Origin: JACRCE01 sp038043305
GTDB taxonomy: Bacteria > Desulfobacterota > GWC2-55-46
Direction: 5' to 3'
Assembly: GCA_038043305.1 (NCBI GenBank)
Contig: JBBTCG010000160.1
Span: 1 to 12,313, forward strand
Length of the DNA: 12,313 nt
The position numbers were made by a program, and so were the translations under genes. Within the stretch, counting starts at the first letter, position 1, and every line of letters starts with the position of its first letter. Below the pieces are notes generated by a model. The model did no database searches. It was not told where the DNA came from and worked only from the letters and a program-made list of their open reading frames with translations. Of this stretch, positions 1 through 6,368 are shown piece by piece.

Positions 1-835
1 TTATGGCGTAGTTCTTTTGCCACGCCTTGTTGCGCGCAATGCCGCGCAACAGGTCTTCGGACGTGCCCTTGATGCTGGTAAGCCTTAATATCTCGTTCTC
101 GGTTATGCGGGGGTTCTTGAGCACAGCGGAGGAGATCATCTTGTTCGATTCCTTTATAAGAAGCTCCCTTGCGGACTTATTCCCGGACATGGCGAGCTTG
201 ACCTTCTGTGACATGGTCATGTCCTTGACGAGCTTCATGATATTATGCTCGTCCTCCTTGGTATGCGCCTTTGCGGCAACGAGCTTTTTAATGGCCTCCT
301 CGCCTTTTTCCTCCTGTCCGGCGCTCACGACTGGGGCGGCCCCGGCGGACACCTCTTCAACGGCGCTACCCGCCGCGCTGTCCTCTTGAGCGGCGCTAAT
401 TACCGCCTCTGAAAAACGCGGATTGGCGCGCATGGCCTCCATAAGCCCCGGTCTTGCCGCAAGCATCGCGCTCTCTCCAACAAGCGCGGCGAGCATCTCC
501 TCAGGCCCGGTCTTGGCAACGCGCATCAACGTGTCGTCGGCGATGTCCGGATTAAGCGCGGCCATTGTAAGCACAGCGTCATTATCTGCGAACACCTCGG
601 TTATCTTCCTTATCACGNNNNNNNNNNACTCATCTGCCGCAAAGCCCTCAAAGGACTTCTTAGCCGCTGAGGCCAGTTGAGCATCCTTGTCGTGCATGAG
701 GACAAAGAGCATTGTAACGCGCTCTTCAGGCGGCAAGGCGCGAACCTCCGGGCTGGTCAATTGAGCGGCCCCAAGCCGCTCTTCAAGCGGCGTATTCGGC
801 GAGATGAACTTCAGGAGATGTTGTTTTATCTTCAT
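1..835 (-). CDS. Conserved hypothetical protein with HEAT-like N-terminus, partial (C-terminus off the window)
   Basis: An open frame starts at ATG 835 and continues to the left edge without a stop, giving about 278 codons. It includes a 10-N gap at 618-627, across which the frame is kept. The N-terminal ~120 residues are short amphipathic helices of HEAT-like character (for example LPPEERVTMLFVLMHDKDAQ and LTMAALNPDIADDTLMRVAK). A low-complexity Ala/Glu-rich linker follows, then a helical region with KLAMSGNKSARELLIKESNK and VLKNPRITENEILRLTS. This C-terminal pattern resembles an uncharacterised protein family I recall from deltaproteobacteria; that is memory, not a search. No signal peptide or membrane segment is seen, so it is probably cytoplasmic. 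It lies downstream of coaX and the TPR gene on the same strand, but a 123-bp palindromic element occupies the leader and no clear Shine-Dalgarno is visible. Function is unknown; HEAT-type repeats usually mediate protein contacts. Confidence 0.8.
   Translation of the reverse strand, partial: MKIKQHLLKFISPNTPLEERLGAAQLTSPEVRALPPEERVTMLFVLMHDKDAQLASAAKKSFEGFAADEXXXXVIRKITEVFADNDAVLTMAALNPDIADDTLMRVAKTGPEEMLAALVGESAMLAARPGLMEAMRANPRFSEAVISAAQEDSAAGSAVEEVSAGAAPVVSAGQEEKGEEAIKKLVAAKAHTKEDEHNIMKLVKDMTMSQKVKLAMSGNKSARELLIKESNKMISSAVLKNPRITENEILRLTSIKGTSEDLLRGIARNKAWQKNYAI
618..627. other. Assembly gap (10 N)
   Basis: Ten undetermined bases lie inside the HEAT-like gene. The reading frame before and after the run agrees if the gap is exactly ten bases, so the length may be real or a lucky placeholder. 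It causes four unknown residues around codons 70-73. Confidence 0.98.
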
Positions 836-838
836 CAA

Positions 839-961
839 TAAAGACCGTGAACCGTGACGTGACCGTGAAAGACAAGGGCAAGGCTTATTGGGGGTTGAAT
901 CTTTTCGACGAAACAACGCAAGGCTAAAGCCTTACCTTACGGTCACGGTTCACGGCCTTTA
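839..961. repeat. Palindromic intergenic element with ~20-bp terminal inverted repeats (copy A)
   Basis: Positions 839-858 (TAAAGACCGTGAACCGTGAC) and the reverse complement of 942-961 agree at 19 of 20 bases. On the minus-strand transcript the odd position would be a G-U pair. Further in, AAGGCTT at 880-886 pairs with AAGCCTT at 927-933. The left arm contains the heptamer ACCGTGA three times (844-850, 851-857, 862-868). The right arm supplies the TAA stop codon of the TPR gene (959-961), and the left arm ends four bases from the ATG of the HEAT-like gene. A 23-base stretch of the right arm (939-961) recurs exactly at 9572-9594. The organisation is REPIN- or MITE-like; no transposase is present. 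It could act as an RNA hairpin between the two minus-strand genes. Confidence 0.8.
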
Positions 962-1429
962 AGACTTCTTCTTTTTCAACATATTAGGTATAGTGCGCCT
1001 GAAGAGGATGCCGAGGAACTTGTTTATCGGATTTTCCCTCGGAAGAACCGCAAGAACGGGTCTTCTCCTGAACCCAAGCTCCACAAGGTACTTGTTCATC
1101 TCCTCGTTGGCGGGCTCGAACTTCAAGCCCTTGAGAAAGACCTTTATCGCGCTCTTTTTATTGCCGGCCGCGAGATAGACCTTGCCGAGGTTCAGATAGA
1201 ACTCGGCCTTGAAGAACTCTTTTTTAATCGCCCTTGTGCAAAGCTCCAGCCCGTGCCCTATCTCCCCGCCCCTTACGGCCTTGCAAAGGCCGTAGTAAGA
1301 AAGATAATCGGCTTCCTCCCTGTCCTCCTTGTACGCCTTCTCAAAGGCCCTGAGCGCCTTATCAAGGTTGTCCGCCTTGAGATAGCGTTTGCCGATGAGG
1401 AACTGCTCTTTTGAAGTTTCAGTTGTCAT
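959..1429 (-). CDS. Small TPR-repeat protein
   Basis: This 156-residue protein is built of about three tetratricopeptide repeats: residues ~6-39 (YLKADNLDKALRAFEKAYKE), ~41-74 (YLSYYGLCKAVRGGEIGHGL) and ~75-108 (AEFYLNLGKVYLAAGNKKSA). A basic tail carries RRRPVLAVLPRENPINKFLG. I recall a similar RRxPV...NPINxxLG tail after TPRs in other deltaproteobacterial proteins, which suggests a conserved but uncharacterised family. There is no signal peptide or membrane helix, so it should be a cytoplasmic adaptor. Its ATG lies inside the end of coaX: the genes overlap by 11 bases (1419-1429), and GAGGCGG sits just upstream, so translation is probably coupled to coaX. Its stop codon lies in the terminal bases of the palindromic element. 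The partner and precise role are unknown. Confidence 0.9.
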   Translation of the reverse strand: MTTETSKEQFLIGKRYLKADNLDKALRAFEKAYKEDREEADYLSYYGLCKAVRGGEIGHGLELCTRAIKKEFFKAEFYLNLGKVYLAAGNKKSAIKVFLKGLKFEPANEEMNKYLVELGFRRRPVLAVLPRENPINKFLGILFRRTIPNMLKKKKS

Positions 1430-2201
1430 TAACCGCCTCGTCGTATATTATCTTCAGCCCTTTGAGCGTCAAATATTCATCGGTTGCGTCAATATGCCTG
1501 CAAACCGGCGCGAACAGTCCGGCAAAGCCGCCGGTGACCACCGTCATCGGTCTTTGGCCGGTTGGGTGAGCCTCCCCGGCCATTCGTTCTATCATGCCGT
1601 CCACCATTGCGGCAAAACCCCAGAAGATGCCGGAGCACATGGCGCTTGAGGTATTTTTTCCGATGACGCCGCTGGTCTTTACCACGTCCACCATCGGCAG
1701 TTTGGCCGTCTTTTCAAAAAGCGCTTTAGCGGCAAGGCCGGGGCCAGGGGCTATGGCCCCTCCCATGAAACTTCCGTCAACGGACACGAGGTCAAAGGTA
1801 GCGGCGGTGCCGATGTCAACCACTATCAAGGCGCAATTGAAGCGGCGGTACGCGGCCAGCGCGTTTACGAGCCTGTCCGCGCCCACTTCAAGCGGGGCGT
1901 CAACAAGCGCCTTGATGCGCGGGGCAACGTCCTCGCTAACGAATACAGGTTCTGGGCCTATATAACGGTTAATAGCACGCCGCATGACAGGGACAAGAGA
2001 CGGCACGACTGAACACGCTATCACGGCCTTTACCATGCCCGGCCCGATTCCGGCGGAGGACAAGGCCTCCTTGAGCAGTATACCATACTCGTCAGAGGTG
2101 CGCCCTAAAACGGTTGACAGACTGAATACGGCCTTCATATCACCTGCGTCGAAGACCCCTGCGCTTATGCAGCTGTTGCCTATGTCAACGGTAAGAAGCA
2201 T
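1419..2201 (-). CDS. coaX: Type III pantothenate kinase
   Basis: CoaX catalyses the first step of coenzyme A synthesis, ATP-dependent phosphorylation of pantothenate, in the cytoplasm. The ASKHA-fold motifs are all visible. They are the N-terminal phosphate loop DIGNS (residues 6-10), the pantothenate-site GADR (107-110), the second phosphate motif VDIGTAATFD (128-137), GGAIAPGPGL (147-156), the GKNTSSAMCSGIFWG helix and TGGFAGLF near the C-terminus. The length of 260 residues is normal for the family, and no key residue appears lost. I chose ATG 2201 because CoaX proteins typically begin M(L/I)L..D.GN and because GGGTGAT precedes it. In-frame GTG 2210 and ATG 2207 would add two or three residues. 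The gene diverges from tolQ and heads a minus-strand operon with the TPR gene, which it overlaps. Type III enzymes are known to resist CoA feedback inhibition and to need a monovalent cation. Confidence 0.96.
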   Translation of the reverse strand: MLLTVDIGNSCISAGVFDAGDMKAVFSLSTVLGRTSDEYGILLKEALSSAGIGPGMVKAVIACSVVPSLVPVMRRAINRYIGPEPVFVSEDVAPRIKALVDAPLEVGADRLVNALAAYRRFNCALIVVDIGTAATFDLVSVDGSFMGGAIAPGPGLAAKALFEKTAKLPMVDVVKTSGVIGKNTSSAMCSGIFWGFAAMVDGMIERMAGEAHPTGQRPMTVVTGGFAGLFAPVCRHIDATDEYLTLKGLKIIYDEAVNDN

Positions 2202-2215
2202 GTTCATCACCCATA

Positions 2216-2249
2216 ATTATATTATATGAAGCCGCGGCTCAAAGCAAAC
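2216..2249 (-). promoter_or_regulatory. Possible coaX promoter with palindrome in the spacer
   Basis: Reading the minus strand there are two overlapping TATAAT hexamers, at 2226-2221 and 2221-2216. The region 16-17 bases upstream of the first has only a weak -35 (TTTGCT at 2248-2243). Between them is a perfect 10-bp palindrome, AGCCGCGGCT (2230-2239), operator-like in position. Initiation from the upstream -10 would leave a leader of about 13 bases before ATG 2201, consistent with the start chosen. Confidence 0.4.
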
Positions 2250-2262
2250 TATTTGCCCTGAA

Positions 2263-2348
2263 ACGGTTATCAGTGGACGGTTATCAGTTCAAGGATAATT
2301 ATTCTTTCACCTTCACCGTTAACCAATAACCGATAACTGATAACCGTC
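2263..2348. repeat. Heptamer-based palindromic element in the coaX-tolQ divergent region (copy B)
   Basis: ACGGTTATCAGT occurs twice in direct orientation (2263-2274, 2277-2288). The second copy extends to a perfect 14-bp inverted repeat, 2276-2289 against 2335-2348, with a 45-base loop. The right arm is a tandem heptamer, ATAACCG-ATAACTG-ATAACCG (2326-2346), preceded by the looser units TTCACCG and TTAACCA. Its outer edge reads GTCTTTATTGA, identical to the outer edge of the left arm of the element at 839-961 on the other strand. This suggests a common origin although the arm sequences differ. The element ends four bases before the -35 of the tolQ promoter. Confidence 0.75.
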
Positions 2349-2352
2349 TTTA

Positions 2353-2380
2353 TTGACTGCCGTTGCCTGATGATGATAAT
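2353..2380 (+). promoter_or_regulatory. Sigma-70-like promoter for the tol-pal operon
   Basis: TTGACT at 2353-2358 (5 of 6 to the -35 consensus) and GATAAT at 2375-2380 (5 of 6 to the -10) are separated by 16 bases. Transcription would begin near 2387, giving a leader of about 35 bases that contains the AAAGGA ribosome-binding site (2408-2413). The -35 abuts the palindromic element to its left. Confidence 0.6.
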
Positions 2381-2421
2381 GTGTCCGTAACGCCTTATCA
2401 AAAATATAAAGGACATAACGC

Positions 2422-3120
2422 TTGAATCTTGCCTCTATAAAAGGACAGCCGGGTCTTCTGGAGATGGTCATGGGCGCCGGGCTTATGGTGCAGTTCGTGC
2501 TCCTTGTGCTCTTTTTATTTTCAGTCGCTTCATGGGCCATAATCATCTATAAGTTAAGGTTCCTGAAAAAGGCCGAAGATGAGACCGCGGCCTTCTCAGA
2601 GCTTTTCTGGAGGAAGAAAAACTTCAAGGAAATGCACGCCGCGTTAAAGGAGTTCAGGCATACTCCGCTTGCGCCTATCTTCGACGCCCTGTATGCCGAG
2701 CTTGCCTCAACCAGACCGGGCAACGAAGGCCAGACAAACGCCCTGAGCAGAGACGACATTGACAGGCTGAGGCGCGTACTGACAAAGGCATGTGCCGCTC
2801 AATCCGCAAGGCTCGAGTACGGCGTGCCGTTCCTCGCCACGTCGGGCAGCGCCGCGCCGTTCATCGGGCTTTTCGGCACGGTCTGGGGCATAATGAACTC
2901 CTTCAGGGGCATCGGCGCAAAGGGCGCGGCCTCGCTTGCCGTGGTCGCGCCCGGCATCTCCGAGGCGCTCATCGCAACCGCGATGGGGCTTGCCGCCGCC
3001 ATCCCGGCCTCGATCGGCTACAACCACCTCGTTACAAGGCTTGGCCGCATCAATACCGAAATGGAGGGGTTTACCTCAGACATATTGAACATCATTGAAA
3101 AGCAGCTTCCGCGCGCATAA
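2422..3120 (+). CDS. tolQ: TolQ, proton-channel subunit of the Tol-Pal motor
   Basis: TolQ is the inner-membrane MotA/TolQ/ExbB-family protein that, with TolR, converts proton motive force into movement of TolA during outer-membrane constriction. The 232 residues show a first membrane helix (~20-43), a cytoplasmic loop, and the conserved C-terminal helices with SAAPFIGLFGTVWGIMNSF (143-161) and ISEALIATAMGLAAAIPA (179-196). These contain the pore threonines T153 and T186, matching the polar residues known in the E. coli protein. The start is TTG 2422, with AAAGGA eight bases upstream; the first in-frame ATG (2458) would remove 12 residues and has no such site. It is the first gene of the operon, 12 bases before tolR. 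No ybgC thioesterase precedes it, unlike the enterobacterial operon. ExbB is the alternative, but the tolR-A-B-pal neighbours settle the assignment. Confidence 0.96.
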   Translation: MNLASIKGQPGLLEMVMGAGLMVQFVLLVLFLFSVASWAIIIYKLRFLKKAEDETAAFSELFWRKKNFKEMHAALKEFRHTPLAPIFDALYAELASTRPGNEGQTNALSRDDIDRLRRVLTKACAAQSARLEYGVPFLATSGSAAPFIGLFGTVWGIMNSFRGIGAKGAASLAVVAPGISEALIATAMGLAAAIPASIGYNHLVTRLGRINTEMEGFTSDILNIIEKQLPRA

Positions 3121-3132
3121 AAGAGAGGCGCG

Positions 3133-3537
3133 ATGCAGACGACAGGCCAAAATAAAAAATTGTTGTCGCAGATAAACGTAACGCCGCTCGTTGACGTCAT
3201 GCTGGTGCTCCTTGTGATATTCATGATCACCGCGCCAATGATGCAGACCGGAGTGGACGTAAAGCTCCCTCATGTGGAGGCCGGAGAGATAAACGCCGAT
3301 GAAGAGCCTCTCATCGTCGCCATCACGAACGCAAGAAGCGTATTCATAGGGAGCCGCGCCATTGCGATGAAGGAGCTTAAAACCTCGCTCGCGGCAATGC
3401 GTCCGCGCATGGTGCTCTTGAAGGCCGACGAGACCGTTCCTTACGGCGTGGTCATGTCCGTCCTGTCGGAGATAAAAAAGGCCGGCATCGAGAAGGTCGG
3501 CATGATGACCGAGCCGTTGGATGGAGACGGTGGATGA
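3133..3537 (+). CDS. tolR: TolR, ExbD-family motor subunit
   Basis: This 134-residue ExbD/TolR protein has one N-terminal membrane helix (NVTPLVDVMLVLLVIFMITA, residues 15-34) and a periplasmic domain. D21 in PLVDVML corresponds to the protonatable aspartate essential for ion-driven motion in the family. The periplasmic part (MQTGVDVKLPHVEA onward, ending in a KKAGIEKVGMMTEP strand) is the usual dimerisation fold and is thought to contact peptidoglycan. Length is typical. GAGAGG (3123-3128) lies four bases before the ATG. The stop overlaps the tolA start by four bases (ATGA at 3534-3537), implying translational coupling. The alternative is ExbD; the operon favours TolR. Confidence 0.96.
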   Translation: MQTTGQNKKLLSQINVTPLVDVMLVLLVIFMITAPMMQTGVDVKLPHVEAGEINADEEPLIVAITNARSVFIGSRAIAMKELKTSLAAMRPRMVLLKADETVPYGVVMSVLSEIKKAGIEKVGMMTEPLDGDGG

Positions 3538-4349
3538 GCGGCGACAATGGCGCAGGCGGTCTTAAAGGCGCTCTGGTTGGCTCTGTGGCCGCGTCTTTAA
3601 TCGCGCACGCGATTATCGTGGCGGCGGCAATCGCGCTGTATGGCGCCCCTCAAAAAAAACTCTTTGTTACGCCCGCCTATACGGTCGTATCCATCGTGGC
3701 CCCTTCAAGCGCCAAACCCGCCTTGCCCACCTTGACAGCGCGCCCAAGCGCGCCTCCTGAAAAACCGGTTAAGACCGGGAAGGCCGCAAAGGAGACCTTG
3801 CAACCGCTCAAGACGGACGTTGGCGCAACGATAAAAAAGATCGAGCACAAGGTACAAAAGGAAAGGGCGATAGAGAGAGAACGCGCAAGCGTCGCGTCTG
3901 CCATCGAGTCCATCAGAAAAAAGCAAAAGGGAAGACCCGGCAAGGAAGGCGCGCCGCAAACGACAAAATCCACAGGCAGGGAAGGCGCCGCGCCCGTTGC
4001 CAAGGCGGCTGACCCGAAGGCTCAGGCCAGCCCGGCTAATACGTCCCTTACGCAGGAAAACCTTTCAACCAGATACCCCGCGTACTACGCGCTCATACGC
4101 GATCGCGTGCAGGAGAACTGGAAGTACCCGTTTCAGGACGACAAGGTGCTTGTAACGATATCCATGAAGATAGACAAAACAGGCGCCCTCCTTGACGTTA
4201 CGCTTGAAAAAGGCTCAGGCAACGCCCTTCTTGACGCCTCGCTCATAAACGCGGTAAAAAAGGCCGCGCCTTTCCCAGCCCTGCCGCACGGCTTTGAAGG
4301 GAACTTTCTTGAAACGGGGCTTAGGTTTTGCCAAGGCTGCACTGAGTAG
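3534..4349 (+). CDS. tolA: TolA-type energy transducer with TonB-like C-terminal domain
   Basis: The protein has a short cytoplasmic N-terminus and one membrane anchor (residues ~14-37). The anchor contains S21-x3-H25, the SHLS-type motif through which TolA and TonB contact their motor. A long periplasmic linker follows, Pro/Ala-rich and then a charged helix at ~98-133 (KKIEHKVQKERAIERERASV). The TonB/TolA C-terminal domain spans ~178-271 (YPAYYALIRDRVQENWKYPF, VTISMKIDKTGALLDV, LLDASLINAVKKAAPFPALP). At 271 residues it is much shorter than the 421-residue E. coli TolA, mainly in the coiled-coil region. It ends with an unusual CQGCTE containing a CxxC pair (C266, C269). Its place between tolR and tolB supports TolA rather than TonB. 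It should connect the TolQR motor to TolB/Pal at the outer membrane. Confidence 0.9.
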   Translation: MSGDNGAGGLKGALVGSVAASLIAHAIIVAAAIALYGAPQKKLFVTPAYTVVSIVAPSSAKPALPTLTARPSAPPEKPVKTGKAAKETLQPLKTDVGATIKKIEHKVQKERAIERERASVASAIESIRKKQKGRPGKEGAPQTTKSTGREGAAPVAKAADPKAQASPANTSLTQENLSTRYPAYYALIRDRVQENWKYPFQDDKVLVTISMKIDKTGALLDVTLEKGSGNALLDASLINAVKKAAPFPALPHGFEGNFLETGLRFCQGCTE

Positions 4350-4364
4350 CAGGTTGCAATACTT

Positions 4365-5672
4365 ATGACAAAAAAAATAATCACGCTGACATTCGCCGTT
4401 CTTGCCGTTTTTTGCCAATCCGCTCATGCAAAGGTCTATATAGACCTGTCGGCGCCAACGGAGAGAAGGCTGCCTATCGCCATAGAGGAGTTCGCGGAAA
4501 TAACGGCCTCCGGCAAGGAAGGGGCGGCCATAAAAGACACGCTTATGGGCGCTCTGAAATCAGACCTGAACTTCTCCGGCCTCTTTAATATCCTGTCCAC
4601 GGCCTCAGCCAAACCATCGGCGCGTCTGGGCGAGGACGCCTCCGGCTGCGACAGGTGGATGCCGCTCGGGGCCGACGCGCTGATAACCGGGGCATACGCA
4701 ATTGACAAGGGTACGCTCTCTCTTGAGGTAAAACTATTCGACTGCGTTGCCGGGAAGAGGATTATGGGGAAAAAATACGTCGGCTCAATCACGAGCCCGG
4801 GGCGGCTCATTCACTACTTCGCGGACCAGCTTTACGAGGAGCTTACCGGAAAAAAAGGCGTCTTCTCCACAAAGCTCCTCTTTGTCTCAGGAAGGACAGA
4901 CAACAAGGAACTGTACGTCTCCGATTATGACGGCAAAAACGCCTTTCAGCTTACCCGCAACAACCATATAGACATATCTCCCAAGTGGTCGCCCGACGGG
5001 GGAAGGGCGCTGTACGTGTCGTACAAATCGGGCTGGCCGTGCCTGTATATCCTTGATTTGAAAACGGGCAAGGACGCGGCGGTATCATGCAAACAGGGGC
5101 TGAACATAAGCGGCGCTTTCTCTCCTGACGGAAACGTAATCGCTCTTACTCTCTCCCTCGAAAGGGACTCATCCCCTGAGCTTTATTTGCTGGACTTGAG
5201 GACGGGAGGGTATACGCGGCTTACATCAAACCACGGGATAGACGTCTCCCCAAGTTGGTCGCCTGACGGCGAGGCTCTGGCCTACACGTCCGATACCTCT
5301 GGCAATCCGCATATCTTTGTGCTAAGAATAAAAGACGGCACAAAGGCGCAAAGGCTCACCTTCGACGGCAAATACAACTCAAGCCCGGCTTGGTCGCCCG
5401 ACGGAAAATGGATAGCGTATTCCCGCGCCGACAACGGCAAGTTCAACATCTGGCTGATGGACGCTTTGGGGCGCAACCAGACGCAGCTTACGTTCGAGGG
5501 GAACAACTCAAACCCTTCGTGGTCGCCCGACGCACGACACATAGTATTCAGCTCAGGCGGCGGCGGACTCTCCTCTCTTTACATGATCCGCCCCGACGGA
5601 CAGGGGCTAAAAAAACTTACAACCGGCATAGGCAATGAAAAAACGCCTGCTTGGTCCCCATTCATCCGGTAG
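4365..5672 (+). CDS. tolB: TolB, periplasmic beta-propeller protein
   Basis: TolB is the soluble periplasmic component that binds Pal and TolA. The 435-residue product (E. coli TolB is 430) has a signal peptide (residues 1-22, FCQSAHA before the cleavage site). An N-terminal alpha/beta domain (~24-140, beginning KVYIDLSAPTERRLPIAIEE) follows, then a six-bladed propeller of PD40 repeats. Five blades are marked by WSPDGG, FSPDGN, WSPDGE, WSPDGK and WSPDAR, and the last strand ends in AWSPFIR. The start at ATG 4365 gives the signal peptide directly; AGCAGG is 11 bases upstream, a weak ribosome site, so translation may rely on coupling with tolA 15 bases before. No key segment is missing. Confidence 0.97.
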   Translation: MTKKIITLTFAVLAVFCQSAHAKVYIDLSAPTERRLPIAIEEFAEITASGKEGAAIKDTLMGALKSDLNFSGLFNILSTASAKPSARLGEDASGCDRWMPLGADALITGAYAIDKGTLSLEVKLFDCVAGKRIMGKKYVGSITSPGRLIHYFADQLYEELTGKKGVFSTKLLFVSGRTDNKELYVSDYDGKNAFQLTRNNHIDISPKWSPDGGRALYVSYKSGWPCLYILDLKTGKDAAVSCKQGLNISGAFSPDGNVIALTLSLERDSSPELYLLDLRTGGYTRLTSNHGIDVSPSWSPDGEALAYTSDTSGNPHIFVLRIKDGTKAQRLTFDGKYNSSPAWSPDGKWIAYSRADNGKFNIWLMDALGRNQTQLTFEGNNSNPSWSPDARHIVFSSGGGGLSSLYMIRPDGQGLKKLTTGIGNEKTPAWSPFIR

Positions 5673-5697
5673 CACGACTAATACAGGAGGATGCAAT

Positions 5698-6351
5698 ATG
5701 ACTCGCAAACGTACAAGTTACTTGACCGTTTTTTTAGCGGCATTGGCAATCATCGTCGCTGGCTGCGCCGGGGTCGAAAAGACCGAGGAGATCGCGTCTA
5801 CAGCGCCCCCGGCCGCTCAAACTACCAAGCAAGATTCGGTTGAGCAGGCCAAGGACGTTGAGATCATTCCTCCTGACACGACACAGCCTTCGGTCTCCGA
5901 TACCTCCGATACGACAGGGCACCCTGCCTCCGAATCAATAAAACAGGAGGACATAAAGGCGGAGCGCGCCCAGTCAGAGCAGAGAGAGGCCGCACTCTCG
6001 CAAAAAGCCTTGACGAGCGCGCCGCTCCAAGTCATCTACTTTGATTATGACAAGTATATCATCAGGGATTCCGAGAAGGACAGCCTTGCCCGAAACGCAA
6101 AATGGCTCTCTGAAAACAAAACGGCCAAGGTGCGGATAGAGGGGCACGCGGATGAGCGCGGAGAGGAAGACTATAACCTTGCCCTTGGCGATAAAAGGGC
6201 AAGAGGCGTTAAAAACTACCTTCAGTCAATGGGCATAAATCAGGAGCGCCTTTCAACCCTGAGCTACGGCGAGGAGCGCCCGGCGGTTGAGGGACATGGC
6301 GAGGATGCGTGGGCTAAGAACAGGCGGGTTGAATTCAAATTAATGAACTAA
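5698..6351 (+). CDS. pal: Pal, peptidoglycan-associated lipoprotein
   Basis: Pal anchors the outer membrane to peptidoglycan and is released and relocated by the Tol motor at the septum. The 217-residue precursor has a lipoprotein signal with lipobox VAGC (Cys 23), an unstructured acidic/Thr-rich linker (~24-108), and an OmpA C-terminal domain (110-217). In that domain YFDYDKYIIRD, IEGHADERGEEDYNLALGDK and RRVEFKLMN are recognisable, including the Asp/Arg residues of the diaminopimelate-binding pocket. The linker makes it about 45 residues longer than E. coli Pal. ATG 5698 is chosen because AGGAGG (5685-5690) is seven bases upstream and the lipoprotein signal starts there. An in-frame ATG at 5635 would overlap tolB and bury the signal. 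It sits 25 bases after tolB and 17 before cpoB. Confidence 0.97.
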   Translation: MTRKRTSYLTVFLAALAIIVAGCAGVEKTEEIASTAPPAAQTTKQDSVEQAKDVEIIPPDTTQPSVSDTSDTTGHPASESIKQEDIKAERAQSEQREAALSQKALTSAPLQVIYFDYDKYIIRDSEKDSLARNAKWLSENKTAKVRIEGHADERGEEDYNLALGDKRARGVKNYLQSMGINQERLSTLSYGEERPAVEGHGEDAWAKNRRVEFKLMN

Positions 6352-6368
6352 GAAGGACACATCCAATC

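Noticed and set aside
27..680. Two plus-strand open frames opposite the HEAT-like gene
   Set aside because: They are Ser/Ala-rich antisense shadows of the minus-strand gene, with no family resemblance and no proper ribosome site.
1594..2229. Plus-strand frames opposite coaX
   Set aside because: coaX carries every family motif on the minus strand; these are low-complexity shadows.
2263..2348. CRISPR-like or simple satellite array
   Set aside because: Units are only 7 bases, have no unique spacers, and are organised as an inverted repeat.
5635..5697. Upstream ATG extending Pal by 21 residues
   Set aside because: It overlaps the end of tolB and would bury the lipoprotein signal; AGGAGG points to ATG 5698.
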